Assembly (NCBI GenBank): GCA_029582165.1 | Contig: CM055882.1 | Location: 18,803,867-18,867,866, forward strand | Length of the DNA: 64,000 nt | Reading direction: 5' to 3' | Source: Portulaca oleracea | Taxonomy: Eukaryota > Streptophyta > Magnoliopsida > Caryophyllales > Portulacaceae | Shown here: one piece after another, positions 27,901 through 42,605 of the stretch | Layout of the letters: every line of letters starts with the position of its first letter | How positions within the stretch are numbered: the first letter of the stretch is position 1 | The notes under the pieces: generated by a model | What the model was told of the DNA's origin: nothing | Database searches by the model: none | Seen by the model: the letters and a program-made list of their open reading frames with translations, nothing else | Program-made: the position numbers and the translations under genes

Positions 27901-28570
27901 GATATTATTATTATTGTTACTATGTGAATATTATTATTATTCTTACGTGTTGTTATTATTATTATTTTTATTATTAATATTATTCTTCTTATTATTATAA
28001 TTATTGTTATGTGATCATTATTAGTATTATTGTTGTTAGTATTCCTTATTATTAATTAGTAGAATTAGTAGAAGTGGAACCCACCTTAGATAGAATTTGT
28101 TAGGATGTGGTTTTCATGCGGTTAGAGGGTTATTAGAATTGGATTAGGCTTAAGATTAGTTTAGGGGGAAGATTGGTAATTAGTTATGTCTAACCTTAGG
28201 CCTTCTAAACCTAAGAACCCCCAACCACAAAACCCACGCACACAACTCCCTCCGCTTCCTTCCGCCTCTGTATTCTCTCTTTACTCTCTTTCACTCTCTG
28301 TCGTGCGCCTCCAGTCAGCGCCGCCGCCGAAACATCGCCGGAAACCAGCTGGTGCCGCCGCCGCCACACTGCATCGTTGCTAGCCCGGAGTGGCCGCCAC
28401 CACCAGTCAGCCAGCCCGGCCTCCTCTCACTCTTGTGGTTGGGTATAAACTTCAATCTCGATTTTAGCTACGTGGTTCGATGTTAGTATCGCATGGTTGC
28501 TATGGTTTTTCTTCTTTTACGTGACTCACATGTTAGTTGTAGTAATGCATTCTTTAGCTGCTATTACTAC

Positions 28571-28655
<85 letters not shown>

Positions 28656-30902
28656 AACATGAATCTTTGGTAGTTGTATGGAAATGGTAGTCTTTTGTTT
28701 TTCTTTTAAATAATCATGATTATAGTTGGAGTTTTATGTGTTAATTATATATGAATCATGTTAGGGTCTTGTTAGTATTATTTTATGCATGAATTAGGCT
28801 TAGTTTAAATTGTTAAATCGTAATTCGTTGTTTTACAATTTGAATAATGTGTCATGTATATTAAAGTTTCAAACGTTACGTATTTATGTTACTATTATGT
28901 GACTATTATGTGTTTATATTATTATTATTGCGAGGTTTATCGGGCTTCTCTTGTTTAGAAATATTCAAATGTTATTATTGTTGAATTAAATTGTTGTGTG
29001 CGTCTTGGGTTACATGGTTTGGTGACAAGTTATGAGCCTTATTTTTTTTTTTATTCCTAAGTTTGGTTGCAAATTGAGAAGAATGTTTAAATAGAGGGAA
29101 TTAATTGTTTACGTGTGAATTTATGTTAGTTTTTGGTATAAATGACCTCAGTTGTGTTAGGTGAGTGAAGGAGAATGTATTGGACTTTAGTAGGCTGTTT
29201 TAAGCCCAAATTAGAACCCCGGGATCGAAAGGTGAAAGTTAGAACCGAAATTATAAATTAAATAAGAACCGGGATCGGGACAGTTTTGTTAGTGTCTAAA
29301 GAACGGATCACCATGTCAGTTATAGTGATCTTTTTATCGAACCCTTTAAACTGGAGGTTCCCTTAGATGTTAGGAACCATAGGAATTTTACGGATCGAAC
29401 GTTTGATTTGTATAACCCGAGTTATAATCTTTTTACCAGAACCTGTCAGATCTGGACCAATTGGGAAGATGGGTGTTTTTAGAGTTTTTCGGGACTGATA
29501 TGGGCTTGGTCATCAACATAGAAGTTTTGGTAGACATCCCGAGGTTTCCGAAAAGTCCAAAAACCAGACCCATAGGATGTCGGGAAGTCGAGTTGTGACT
29601 CGTTTTATGTGAACATTACAATCTGTCCTCTGCTTGCTTTTATTTATGAAAATTGTTGAGTAAATTTGATGTGTGAACTTGTTATATTATTCCTTTAGTG
29701 TGTGAAGTGTAAATCATAAATGATAGGAACCTAAGTGTTCCTAGGGGATGGGTTAGGTAGTTTATAGTTAATACTAACTTCGTTAGAACGCGTTTTGATT
29801 AGATAATTATTCTTATTCTGGGCCCGAGTTAGTGCGTGACGATAGTGAGCTCAAGGGTGTTTTCCTTATTGCTGTACTGTGACGTTATTCAGGTAATTGT
29901 CTATGCTCTAATTCCCACTGGGATACTCTTTAAATGTGTTTTGATGTTTTATAATCTATTTTGAGATTTTCATCCCGAAAGGGGACTTTTATGGAAATAC
30001 GACCATCTGTTTTGATAATCTTTTTGATTCGATTGTGATCATGGTTTATTTGAGTTGAGAAATTGGATGGTCTTTTATTCGAAGTTTTGTTAATGGTTTT
30101 GATAACTTGGGATGGTTTGACTTGAGAGTCGTGAGTTGAGTTTGAAAATTGTATAAATAATTCAAGTGGAAACGTTAAGCGGGTTTCGGGGGATAACCTG
30201 TTGTGCAGGTGTAACAACCTGCAGGGTTATGGACCAGGAGATCAGGGCTTCCTTCCCTGATATAGGATAGTATTTTGATGCCTTTGGTAGGCGATATTAT
30301 TTATGCCTTTGGTGAGTGATGTTCTTGATTCCTTTGGTAGGCGATGTTTTGATGCCTTTGGTGGGCGATATTATTTATGCCTTTGGTAGGTGATGTTCTT
30401 GATGGCTTTGGTAAGCGATGTTACTTTAAGGGATTTGGTATCCCGCCCGCAAATTAAAATATGGATTGGATGGGTTGAGGAAACAGTATGGGATTAAAGG
30501 TTTGTAAAACGTTTGATTCGATCCCTCTCCCCAAAATGAATTGAAATGAACTTAAACTGTTTTAAACGTTAGGGGTAGACATTATTGAGATTTCCCCATC
30601 ATTTTTGAAATGTTTTGTTTTCAGGTGAAGATCTAAATGCTGGGGACGGGAAGTAGAAGTGAGGACGACGAGTCTAGAAGTCCTTGAATCTTTTTATATT
30701 GTTTTCGTTATGAAATCTTAAAGTTTTGTTTTGAGTTGTTAGTAGTTACCGTTAGCAGACAGTTGTGTTTTCCTTTCTCGCCTTGTATTCCTTCGGGGAT
30801 ACGGCAGTGACGCCCAAACTAAATTTGAAGTCTTCCGCTAAGTTTTGTCTGTTAACGTTAGTTGACTTTGACTTTCTATAATTGAATTTTCGGGGCGTTA
30901 CA
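27614..30902 (+). mobile_element. Array LTR 4
   Basis: 3,289 bp, the longest copy, owing to an expanded (TTA)n tract at about 28567-28652. It shares the rare words ATGTATTATTATAATT and ACGTGTTGTTATT with LTR 6. Confidence 0.92.
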
Positions 30903-31556
30903 GAATGGTATCAGAGCTCTGGGTTACGACCTGGTAGCTCCTAAGTGTCCCTTAGGTTTAGTTAGACCTTAGGATGCTACGTTCGGAGTGATGAGTGTAG
31001 GATGGGGAAATTGAATGTGTGTCTATTTCTATGTCTCCTTTTGTGTTATAAGCGCATGCTTGGTTCGTTTTGATATTTTTTTTGGATGGAATATTGCCTC
31101 CTCTGCTATTGGTAACCGACTTTATCTTCTTTGAAGGATCTGAATCCCGAGGAGGATTTGGAATACAACACCGAGGAGGGTCTAGAACCAGAAGAGGACC
31201 TTGGATGAGAATTCGAAGGCTGAAAGAGGACCTGACCTTCAAGGAGTAGCCGTTGGAGATTTTAGTTTGTTGTGAGAAGCAGCTTCAAAAGGATCGAGAC
31301 CGTCTCTCTAGCGAAAGTGACGGGGAAACTCTGCCAAAAACAAAGTCACCTTGGAAGCTACGGAGGGGATGAAATCGAAGTATCAGCACCTATTCAACAT
31401 ATAAGATGCGTCGAGTTTCGAGGACGAAACTCTTTTGAAGAGGGTAATGATGTAAAACCCCGAAATTTTGGTGAGCGCCATCGTTAGTTACGTCTGCCAG
31501 ACCGTTAGTTTCAAGTTTAAGTTTCGAGGACGAAACTTCTTTTAAGGGGGTAATGA
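30903..31556 (+). mobile_element. Array internal segment 4
   Basis: 654 bp; primer-binding site at 30906-30917. It has an eight-T run (TTTTTTTTGG) shared with segments 5 and 6, and GGGTCTAGAACC shared with segment 6 only. Confidence 0.9.
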
Positions 31557-31806
31557 TGTAAAACCCCGGAAAATTTAAAGGTGTTGACCGTGACGCCGTC
31601 AGTAAATTAAGTTTGACTTCGTTAATTGTTTATCTGTTCGTTTGTGTTTATTGTTGCTAACACTTGAGCTCGTAGGACCGTTGAGGGACTAACAAAGGTA
31701 TTTTAGTAATTTCTTACCTACATGGGAATTTCTTGGGAGTAAGGGTAAATTCGTAATTTCATGTGTTATTATAATTAGATGGATTGTGTGATTATTATTA
31801 TTAGCG

Positions 31807-31840
<34 letters not shown>

Positions 31841-32508
31841 GATATTATTATTATTGTTACTATGTGAATATTATTATTATTCTTACGTGATTGTTATTTT
31901 TATTATTTTTATTATTAATATTATTCTTCTTATTATTATAATTATTGTTATGTGATCATTATTAGTATTATTTTTGTTAGTATTCCTTATTATTAATTAG
32001 TAGAATTAGTAGAAGTGGAACCCACCTTAGATAGAATTTGTTAGGATGTGGTTTTCATGCGGTTAGAGAGTTATTAGAATTGGATTAGGCTTAAGATTAG
32101 TTTAGGGGCAAGACTGGTAATTAGTTATGTCTAACCTTAGGCCTTCTAAACCTAAGAACCCCCAACCACAAAACCCACGCACACAACTCCCTCCACTTCC
32201 TTCCGCCTCTGTATTCTCTCTTTACTCTCTTTCACTCTCTGTCGTGCGCCTCCAGTCAGCGCCGCCGCCGAAACATCGCCGGAAACCAGCTGGTGCCGCC
32301 GCCGCCACACTGCATCGTTGCTGGCCCGGAGTCGCCGCCACCACATTTCAGCCAGCCCGGCCTCCTCTCACTCTTGTGGTTGGGTATAAACTTCAATCTC
32401 GATTTTAGCTACGTGGTTCGATGTTAGTATCGCATGGTTGCTATGGTTTTTCTTGTTTTACGTGACTCACATGTTAGTTGTAGTAATGCATTCTTTAGCT
32501 GCTATTAC

Positions 32509-32548
<40 letters not shown>

Positions 32549-34787
32549 GACATGAATATTTGGTAGTTGTATGGAAATGGTAGTCTTTTGTTTTTCTTTT
32601 AAATAATCATGATTATAGTTGGAGTTTTATGTGTTAATTATATATGAATCATGTTAGGGTCTTGTTAGTATTATTTTATGCATGAATTAGGCTTAGTTTA
32701 AATTGTTAAATTGTAATTCGTTGTTTTACAATTTGAACAATGTGTCATGTATATTAAAGTTTCAAACATTACATATTTATGTTACTATTATGTGACTATT
32801 ATGTGTTTATATTATTATTATTGCGAGGTTTATCGGGCTTCTCTTGTTTAGAAATATTCAAATGTTATTATTGTTGAATTAAATTGTTGTGTGCGGCTTG
32901 GGTTACATGGTTTGGTGACAAGTTATGAGCCTTTTTTTTTTATTCCTAAGTTTGGTTGCAAATTGAGAAGAATGTTTAAATAGAGGGAATTAATTGTTTA
33001 CGTGTGAATTTGTGTTAGTTTTTGGTATAATTGACCTCAGTTGTGTTAGGTGAGTGAAGGAGAATGTATTGGACTTTAGTAGGCTGTTTTAGGCCCAAAT
33101 TAGAACCCCGGGATCGAAAGGTGAAAGTTAGAACCGAAATTATAAATTAAATAAGAACCGGGATCGGGACAGTTTTGTTAGTGTCTAAAGAACGGATCAC
33201 CATGTCAGTTATAGTGATCTTTTTATCGAACCCTTTAAACTGGAGGTTCCCTTAGATGTTAGGAACCATAGGAATTTTACGGATCGAACGTTTGATTTGT
33301 ATAACCCGAGTTATAATCTATTTACCAGAACCTGTCAGATCTGGACCAATTGGGAAGATGGGTGTTTTTAGAGTTTTTCGGGACTGATATGGGCTTGGTC
33401 ATCAACATAGAAGTTTTGGTAGACATCCCGAGGTTTCTGAAAAGTCCAAAACCAGACCCATAGGATTTCGAGAAGTCGAGTTATGACCCGTTTTATGTGA
33501 ACGTTACAATCTGTCCTCTGCTTGCTTTTATTTATGAAAATTGTTGAGTAAATTTGATGTGTGAACTTGTTATATAATTCCTTGAGTGTGTGAAGTGTAA
33601 ATCATAAATGATAGGAACCTAAGTGTTCCTAGGGGATGGGTTAGGTAGTTGATAGTTAATACTAACTTCGTTACAACGCGTTTTGATTAGATAATTATTC
33701 TTATTCTAGGCCCGAGTTAGTGCGTGACGATAGTGAGCTCAAGTGTGTTTTCCTTATTCTTTGTCTTGTGGCGTTATTCAGGTAATTGTCTATGCTCTAA
33801 TCCCCACCGGGATACTCTTTAAATGTGTTTTGATGTTTTATAATCTATTTTGAGAATTGCATCCCGAAATGGGACTTTTGTGGAAATACGACAATCTGTT
33901 TTGATAATCTTTTTGATTCGATTGTGATCTTGGTTTATTTGAGTTGAGAAATTGGATGGTCTTTTATTCGAAGTTTTGTTAATGGTTTTGATAACTTGGG
34001 ATGGTTTGACTTGAGAGTCGTGAGTTGAGTTTGAAAATTGTATAAATAATTCAAGTGGAAACATTAAGCGGGTTTCGGGGGATAACCTGTTGTGCAGGTG
34101 TAACAACCTGCAGGGTTATGGACCAGGAGATCAGGGCTTCCTTCCCTGATATAGGATAGTATTTTGATGCCTTTGGTAGGCGATATTATTTATGCCTTTG
34201 GTGGGCGATGTTCTTGATGCCTTTGGTAGGCGATGTTTTGATGCCTTTGGTGGGCGATATTATTTATGCCTTTGGTAGGCGATGTTCTTGATGGCTTTGG
34301 TAAGCGATGTTACTTTAAGGGATTTGGTATCCCGCCCGCAAATTAAAATATGGATTGGATGGGTTGAGGAAACAGTATGGGATTAAAGGTTTGTAAAACA
34401 TTTGATTCGATCCCTCTCCCCAAAATGAATTGAAATGAACTTAAACTGTTTTAAACGTTAGGGGTAGACATTATTGAGATTTCCCCATCATTTTTGAAAT
34501 GTTTTGTTTTCAGGTGAAGATCTAAATGCTGGGGACGGGAAGTAGAAGTGAGGACGACGAGTCTAGAAGTCCTTGAATCTTTTTATATTCTTTTCGTTAT
34601 GAAATCTTAAAGTTTTGTTTTGAGTTGTTAGTATTTACCGTTAGCAGACAGTTGTGTTTTCCTTTCTCGCCTTGTATTCCTTCGGGGATACGGCGGTGGC
34701 CTTGAACTAAATTTGAAGTCTTCCGCTAAGTTTTGTCATTAACGTTAGTTGACTTTGACTTTCTATAATTGAATTTTCGGGCGTTCT
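31557..34787 (+). mobile_element. Array LTR 5
   Basis: 3,231 bp. The 3' end is aberrant (GGGCGTTCTGAATGG), as in LTR 1. It shares GAGGTTTCTGAAAAG and GGATTTCGAGAAGTCG with LTR 6, and ATTAGCGATTTATT with LTR 7. Confidence 0.9.
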
Positions 34788-35439
34788 GAATGGTATCGAG
34801 CTCAGGTTACGACACAGTAGCTCCTAAGTGTCCCTTAGGTTTAGTTAGACCTTAGGATGCTACGTTCGGAGTGATGAGTGTAGGATGGGGAAATTGAATG
34901 TGTGTCTATTTCTATGTCTCCTTTTGTGTTATAAGCGCATGCTTGGTTCGTTTTGATATTTTTTTTGGATGGAATATTGCCTCCTCTGCTATTAGTAACC
35001 GACTTTATCTTCTTTGAAGGATCTGAATCCCGAGGAGGATTTGGAATACAACACCGAGGAGGGTCTGGAACCAGAAGAGGACCTTGGATGAGAATTCGAA
35101 GGCTGAAAGAGGACCTGACCTTCAAGGAGTAGCCGTTGGAGATTTTAGTTTGTTGTGAGAAGCAGCTTCAAAATGATCAACACCGTCTCTCTAGCGAAAG
35201 TGACGGGGAAACTCTGCCAAAAACAAAGTCACCTTGGAAGCTACGGAGGGGATGAAATCGAAGTATCAGCACCTATTCAACATATAAGATGCGTCGAGTT
35301 TCGAGGACGAAACTCTTTTGAAGAGGGTAATGATGTAAAACCCCGAAATTTTGGTGAGCGCCATCGTTAGTTACGTCTGCCAGACCGTTAGTTTCAAGTT
35401 TAAGTTTCGAGGACGAAACTTCTTTTAAGGGGGTAATGA
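34788..35439 (+). mobile_element. Array internal segment 5
   Basis: 652 bp with a damaged primer-binding site (TGGTATCGAGCTCAGG) and intact terminal polypurine tract. Confidence 0.88.
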
Positions 35440-35689
35440 TGTAAAACCCCGGAAAATTTAAAGGTGTTGACCGTGACGCCGTCAGTAAATTAAGTTTGAC
35501 TTCGTTAATTGTTTATCTGTTCGTTTGTGTTTATTGTTGCTAACACTTGAGCTCGTAGGACCGTTGAGGGACTAACAAGGGTATTTTAGTAATTTCTTAC
35601 CTACATGGGAATTTCTTGGGAGTAAGGGTATATTCGTAATTTCATGTATTATTATAATTAGATGGATTGTGTGATTATTATTATTCGCG

Positions 35690-35726
<37 letters not shown>

Positions 35727-36393
35727 GATATTATTATTATTGTTACTATGTGAATATTATTATTATTCTTACGTGTTGTTATTATTATTATTTTTATTAT
35801 TAATATTATTCTTCTTATTATTATAATTATTGTTATGTGATCATTATTAGTATTATTGTTGTTAGTATTCCTTATTATTAATTAGTAGAATTAGTAGAAG
35901 TGGAACCCACCTTAGATAGAATTTGTTAGGATGTGGTTTTCATGCGGTTAGAGGGTTATTAGAATTGGATTAGGCTTAAGATTAGTTTAGGGGGAAGATT
36001 GGTAATTAGTTATGTCTAACCTTAGGCCTTCTAAACCTAAGAACCCCCAACCACAAAACCCACGCACACAACTCCCTCCGCTTCCTTCCGCCTCTGTATT
36101 CTCTCTTTACTCTCTTTCACACTTTGTCGTGTGCCTCCAGTCTGCGGCGCCGCCGAAACATCGCCGGAAACCAGCTGGTGTCGCCGCCACCACACTGCAT
36201 CGTTGTTGGCCCGGAGTCGCCTCCGCCACCAGTCAGCCAGCCCGGCCTCCTCTCACTCTTGTGGTTGGGTATAAACTTCAATCTCGATTTTAGCTACGTG
36301 GTTCGATGTTAGTATCGCATGGTTGCTATGGTTTTTCTTGTTTTACGTGACTCACATGTTAGTTGTAGTAATGCATTCTTTAGCTGCTATTAC

Positions 36394-36454
<61 letters not shown>

Positions 36455-38694
36455 AACATGAATCTTTGGTAGTTGTATGGAAATGGTAGTCTTTTGTTTT
36501 TCTTTTAAATAATCATGATTATAGTTGGAGTTTTATGTGCTAATTATATATGAATCATGTTAGGGTCTTGTTAGTATTATTTTATGCATGAATTAGGCTT
36601 AGTTTAAATTGTTAAATCGTAATTCGTTGTTTTACAATTTGAATAATGTGTCATGTATATTAAAGTTTCAAACGTTACGTATTTATGTTACTATTATGTG
36701 ACTATTATGTGTTTATATTATTATTATTGCGAGGTTTATCAGGGTTCTCTTGTTTAGAAATATTCAAATGTTATTATTGTTGAATTTAATTGTTGTGTGC
36801 GTCTTGGGTTACATGGTTTGGTGACAAGTTATGAGCCTTTTTTTTTTTTTATTCCTAAGTTTGGTTGCAAATTGAGAAGAATGTTTAAATAGAGGGAATT
36901 AATTGTTTACGTGTGAATTTGTGTTAGTTTTTGGTATAATTGACCTCAGTTGTGTTAGGTGAGTGAAGGACAATGTATTGGACTTTAGTATGCTGTTTTA
37001 GGCCCAAATTAGAACCCCGGGATCGAAAGGTGAAAGTTAGAACCGAAATTATAAATTAAATAAGAACCGGGATCGGGACAGTTTTGTTAGTGTCTAAAGA
37101 ACGGATCACCATGTGAGTTATAGTGATCTTTTTATCGAACCCTTTAAACTGGAGGTTCCCTTAGATGTTAGGAACCATAGGAATTTTACGGATCGAACGT
37201 TTGATTTGTATAACCCGAGTTATAATCTTTTTACCAGAACCTGTCAGATCTGGACCAATTGGGAAGATGGGTGTTTTTAGAGTTTTTCGGGATTGATATG
37301 GGCTTGGTCATCAACATAGAAGTTTTGGTAGACATCCCGAGGTTTCTGAAAAGTCCAAAACCAGACCCATAGGATTTCGAGAAGTCGAGTTATGACCCGT
37401 TTTATGTGAACGTTACAATCTGTCCTCTGCTTGCTTTTATTTATGAAAATTGTTTAGTAAATTTGATGTGTGAACTTGTTATATAATTCCTTGAGTGTGT
37501 GAAGTGTAAATCATAAATGATAGGAACCTAAGTGTTCCTAGGGGATGGGTTAGGTAGTTGATAGTTAATACTAACTTCGTTAGAACGCGTTTTGATTAGA
37601 TAATTATTCTTATTCTAGGCCCGAGTTAGTGCGTGACGATAGTGAGCTCAAGTGTGTTTTCCTTATTGCTGTACTGTGACGTTATTCAGGTAATTGTCTA
37701 TGCTCTAATCCCCACCGGGAAACTCTTTAAATGTGTTTTGATGTTTTATAATCTATTTTGAGAATTGCATCCCGAAATGGGACTTTTGTGGAAATACGAC
37801 AATCTGTTTTGATAATCTTTTTGACTCGATTGTGATCTTGGTTTATTTGAGTTGAGAAATTGGATGGTCTTTTATTCGAAGTTTTGTTAATGGTTTTGAT
37901 AACTTGGGATGGTTTGACTTGAGAGTCGTGAGTTGAGTTTGAAAATTGTATAAATAATTCAAGTGGAAACATTAAGCGGGTTTCGGGGGATAACCTGTTG
38001 TGCAGGTGTAACAACCTGCAGGGTTATGGACCAGGAGATCAGGGCTTCCTTCCCTGATATAGGATAGTATTTTGATGCCTTTGGTAGGCGATATTATTTA
38101 TGCCTTTGGTGGGCGATGTTCTTGATGCCTTTGGTAGGCGATGTTTTGATGCCTTTGGTGGGCGATATTATTTATGCCTTTGGTAGGCGATGTTCTTGAT
38201 GGCTTTGGTAAGCGATGTTACTTTAAGGGATTTGGTATCCGCAAATTAAAATATGGATTGGATGGGTTGAGGAAACAGTATGGGATTAAAGGTTTGTAAA
38301 ACATTTGATTCGATCCCTCTCCCCAAAATGAATTGAAATGAACTTAAACTGTTTTAAACGTTAGGGGTAGACATTATTGAGATTTCCCCATCATTTTTGA
38401 AATGTTTTGTTTTCAGGTGAAGATCTAAATGCTGGGGACGGGAAGTAGAAGTGAGGACGACGAGTCTAGAAGTCCTTGAATCTTTTTATATTCTTTTCGT
38501 TATGAAATCTTAAAGTTTTGTTTTGAGTTGTTAGTATTTACCGTTAGCAGACAGTTGTGTTTTCCTTTCTCGCCTTGTATTCCTTCGGGGATACGGCAGT
38601 GACGCCCAAACTAAATTTGAAGTCTTCCGCTAAGTTTTGTCTGTTAACGTTAGTTGACTTTGACTTTCTATAATTGAATTTTCGGGGCGTTACA
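35440..38694 (+). mobile_element. Array LTR 6
   Basis: 3,255 bp with intact ends. It shares the leader variant CTCCAGTCTGCGGCGCCGCC and the word TTTATCAGGGTTCTC with LTR 7. Confidence 0.92.
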
Positions 38695-39347
38695 GAATGG
38701 TATCAGAGCTCTGGGTTACGACCTGGTAGCTCCTAAGTGTCCCTTAGGTTTAGTTAGACCTTAGGATGCTACGTTCGGAGTGATGAGTGTAGGCTCGGGA
38801 AATTGAATGTGTGTCTATTTCTATGTCTCCTTTTGTGTTATAAGCGCATGCTTGGTTCGTTTTGATATTTTTTTTGGATGGAATATTGCCTCCTCTGCTA
38901 TTAGTAACCGACTTTATCTTCTTTGAAGGATCTGAATCCCGAGGAGGATTTGGAATACAACACCGAGGAGGGTCTAGAACCAGAAGAGGACCTTGGATGA
39001 GAATTCGAAGGCTGAAAGAGGACCTGACCTTCAAGGAGTAGCCGTTGGAGATTTTAGTTTGTTGTGAGAAGCAGCTTCAAAAGGATCGAGACCGTCTCTC
39101 TAGCGAAAGTGACGGGGAAACTCTGCCAAAAACAAAGTCACCTTGGAAGCTACGGAGGGGATGAAATCGAAGTATCAGCACCTATTCAACATATAAGATG
39201 CGTCGAGTTTCGAGGACGAAACTCTTTTGAAGAGGGTAATGATGTAAAACCCCGAAATTTTGGTGAGCGCCATCGTTAGTTACGTCTGCCAGACCGTTAG
39301 TTTCAAGTTTAAGTTTAGGAATGAAACTTCTTTTAAGGGGGTAATGA
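38695..39347 (+). mobile_element. Array internal segment 6
   Basis: 653 bp with intact primer-binding site. The second polypurine-side motif is altered to TTTAGGAATGAAACTTC, unlike all other copies. Confidence 0.9.
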
Positions 39348-39597
39348 TGTAAAACCCCGGAAAATTTAAAGGTGTTGACCGTGACGCCGTCAGTAAATTA
39401 AGTTTGACTTCGTTAATTGTTTATCTGTTCGTTTGTGTTTATTGTTGCTAACACTTGAGCTCGTAGGACCGTTGAGGGACTAACAAGGGTATTTTAGTAA
39501 TTTCTTACCTACATGGGAATTTCTTGGGAGTAAGGGTATATTCGTAATTTCATGTGTTATTATAATTAGATGGATTGTGTGATTATTATTATTAGCG

Positions 39598-39643
<46 letters not shown>

Positions 39644-40311
39644 GATATTATTATTATTGTTACTATGTGAATATTATTATTATTCTTACGTGATTGTTAT
39701 TATTATTATTTTTATTATTAATATTATTCTTCTTATTATTATAATTATTGTTATGTGATCATTATTAGTATTATTGTTGTTAGTATTCCTTATTATTAAT
39801 TAGTAGAATTAGTAGAAGTGGAACCCACCTTAGATAGAATTTGTTAGGATGTGGTTTTCATGTGGTTAGAGGGTTATTAGAATTGGATTAGGCTTAAGAT
39901 TAGTTTAGGGGGAAGATTGGTAATTAGTTATGTCTAACCTTAGGCCTTCTAAACCTAAGAACCCCCAACCACAAAACCCACGCACACAACTCCCTCCGCT
40001 TCCTTCCGCCTCTGTATTCTCTCTTTACTCTCTTTCACACTTTGTCGTGTGCCTCCAGTCTGCGGCGCCGCCGAAACATCGCCGGAAACCAGCTGGTGTC
40101 GCCGCCACCACACTGCATCGTTGTTGGCCCTGAGTCGCCTCCGCCACATTTCAGCCAGCCCGGCCTCCTCTCACTCTTGTGGTTGGGTATAAACTTCAAT
40201 CTCGATTTTAGCTACGTGGTTCGATGTTAGTATCGCATGGTTGCTATGGTTTTTCTTGTTTTACGTGACTCACATGTTAGTTGTAGTAATGCATTCTTTA
40301 GCTGCTATTAC

Positions 40312-40360
<49 letters not shown>

Positions 40361-42605
40361 AACATGAATCTTTGGTAGTTGTATGGAAATGGTAGTCTTT
40401 TGTTTTTCTTTTAAATAATCATGATTATAGTTGGAGTTTTATGTGCTAATTATATATGAATCATGTTAGGGTCTTGTTAGTATTATTTTATGCATGAATT
40501 AGGCTTAGTTTAAATTGTTAAATCGTAATTCGTTGTTTTACAATTTGAATAATGTGTCATGTATATTAAAGTTTCAAACGTTACGTATTTATGTTACTAT
40601 TATGTGACTATTATGTGTTTATATTATTATTATTGCGAGGTTTATCAGGGTTCTCTTGTTTAGAAATATTCAAATGTTATTATTGTTGAATTTAATTGTT
40701 GTGTGCGTCTTGGGTTACATGGTTTGGTGACAAGTTATGAGCCTTATTTTTTTTTTTATTCCTATGTTTGGTTGCAAATTGAGAAGAATGTTTAAATAGA
40801 GGGAATTAATTGTTTACGTGTGAATTTGTGTTAGTTTTTGGTATAATTGACCTCAGTTGTGTTAGGTGAGTTAAGGAGAATGTATTGGACTTTAGTAGGC
40901 TGTTTTAGGCCCAAATTAGAACCCCGGGATCGAAAGGTGAAAGTTAGAACCGAAATTATAAATTAAATAAGAACCGGGATCAGGATAGTTTTGTTAGTGT
41001 CTAAAGAATGGATCACCATGAGAGTTATAGTGATCTTTTGATCGAACCCTTTAAACTGGAGGTTCCCTTAGATGTTAGGAACCATAGGAATTTTACGGAT
41101 CGAACGTTTGATTTGTATAACCCTAGTTATAATCTTTTTACCAGAACTTGTCAGATCTGGACCAATTGGGAAGATGGGTGTTTTTAGAGTTTTTCGGGAC
41201 TGATATGGGCTTGGTCATCAACATTGACATTTTGGTAGACATCCCCAGGTTTCCGAAAAGTCCAAAACCAGACCCATAGGATGTCGTGAAGTCGAGTTGT
41301 GACCCGTTTTATGTGAACGTTACAATCTATCCTCTGCTTGCTTTTATTTATGAAAATTGTTGAGTAAATTTGATGTGTGAACTTGTTATATAATTCCTTG
41401 AGTGTGTGAAGTGTAAATCATAAATGGTAGGAACCTAAGTGTTCCTAGGGGATGGGTTAGGTAGTTGATAGTTAATACTAAGTTCGTTAGAACGCGTTTT
41501 GATTAGATAATTATTCTTATTCTAGGCCCGAGTTAGTGCGTGACGATAATGAGCTCAAGTGTGTTCTCCTTATTTCTGTATTGTGACGTTATTCAGGTAA
41601 TTGTCTATGCTCTAATCCCCACCGGGATGCTCTTTAAATGTGTTTTGATGTTTTATAATCTATTTTGAGAATTGCATCCCGAAAGGGGACTTTTGTCGTA
41701 ATACGACCATCTGTTTTGATAATCTTTCTGATTCGATTGTGATCTTGGTTTATTTGAGTTGAGAAATTGGATGGTCTTTTATTCGAAGTTTTGTTAATGG
41801 TTTTGATAACTTGGGATGGTTTGACTTGAGAGTCGTGAGTTGAGTTTGAAAATTGTATAAATAATTCAAGTGGAAACGTTAAGCGGGTTTCGGGGGATAA
41901 CCTGTTGTGCAGGTGTAACAACCTGCAAGGTTATGGACCAGGAGATCAGGGCTTCCTTCCCTGATATAGGATAGTATTTTGATGCCTTTGGTAGGCGATA
42001 TTATTTATGCCTTTGGTGGGCGATGTTCTTGATGCCTTTGGTAGGCGATGTTTTGATGCCTTTGGTGGGCGATATTATTTATGCCTTTGGTAGGCGATGT
42101 TCTTGATGCCTTTGGTAGGCGATGTTACTTTAAGGGATTTGGTATCCCGCCCGCAAATTAAAATATGGATTGGATGGGTTGAGGAAACAGTGTGGGATTA
42201 AAGGTTTGTAAAACGTTTGATTCGATCCCTCTCCCCAAAATGAATTGAAATGAACTTAAACTGTTTTAAACGTTAGGGGTAGACATTATTGAGATTTCCC
42301 CATCATTTTTGAAATGTTTTGTTTTCAGGTGAAGATCTAAATGCTGGGGACGGGAAGTAGAAGTGAGGACGACGAGTCTAGAAGTCCTTGAATCTTTTTA
42401 TATTGTTTTCGTTATGAAATCTTAAAGTTTTGTTTTGAGTTGTTAGTAGTTACCGTTATCAGTATTTTGTTTTTTCCTTTCTCGACTTTTATTCCTTCGG
42501 GGATACGGCAGTGAATTCCAAACTAAATTTGAAGTCTTCAGATAAGTTTTGTCTGTTAACGTTAGTTGACTTTGAATTTCTATAATTGAATTTTCGGGGC
42601 GTTCT
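39348..42605 (+). mobile_element. Array LTR 7
   Basis: 3,258 bp. Its 3' end is aberrant (GGGCGTTCTGTAATGG). It shares ACGATAATGAGCTC and AATGGTAGGAACC with LTR 8. Confidence 0.9.

Noticed and set aside
28493..28690. Open frame encoding a long poly-Tyr run
   Set aside because: It is simply the (TTA)n microsatellite read in one frame.
18430..42000. A 95-codon minus-strand open frame (starting MLHLHNRLSPETRLTF) present at the same length in seven of the eight LTRs
   Set aside because: The copies are so similar that open frames persist by descent alone. There is no known domain, codon pattern or start context, and LTR 8 has deleted it.
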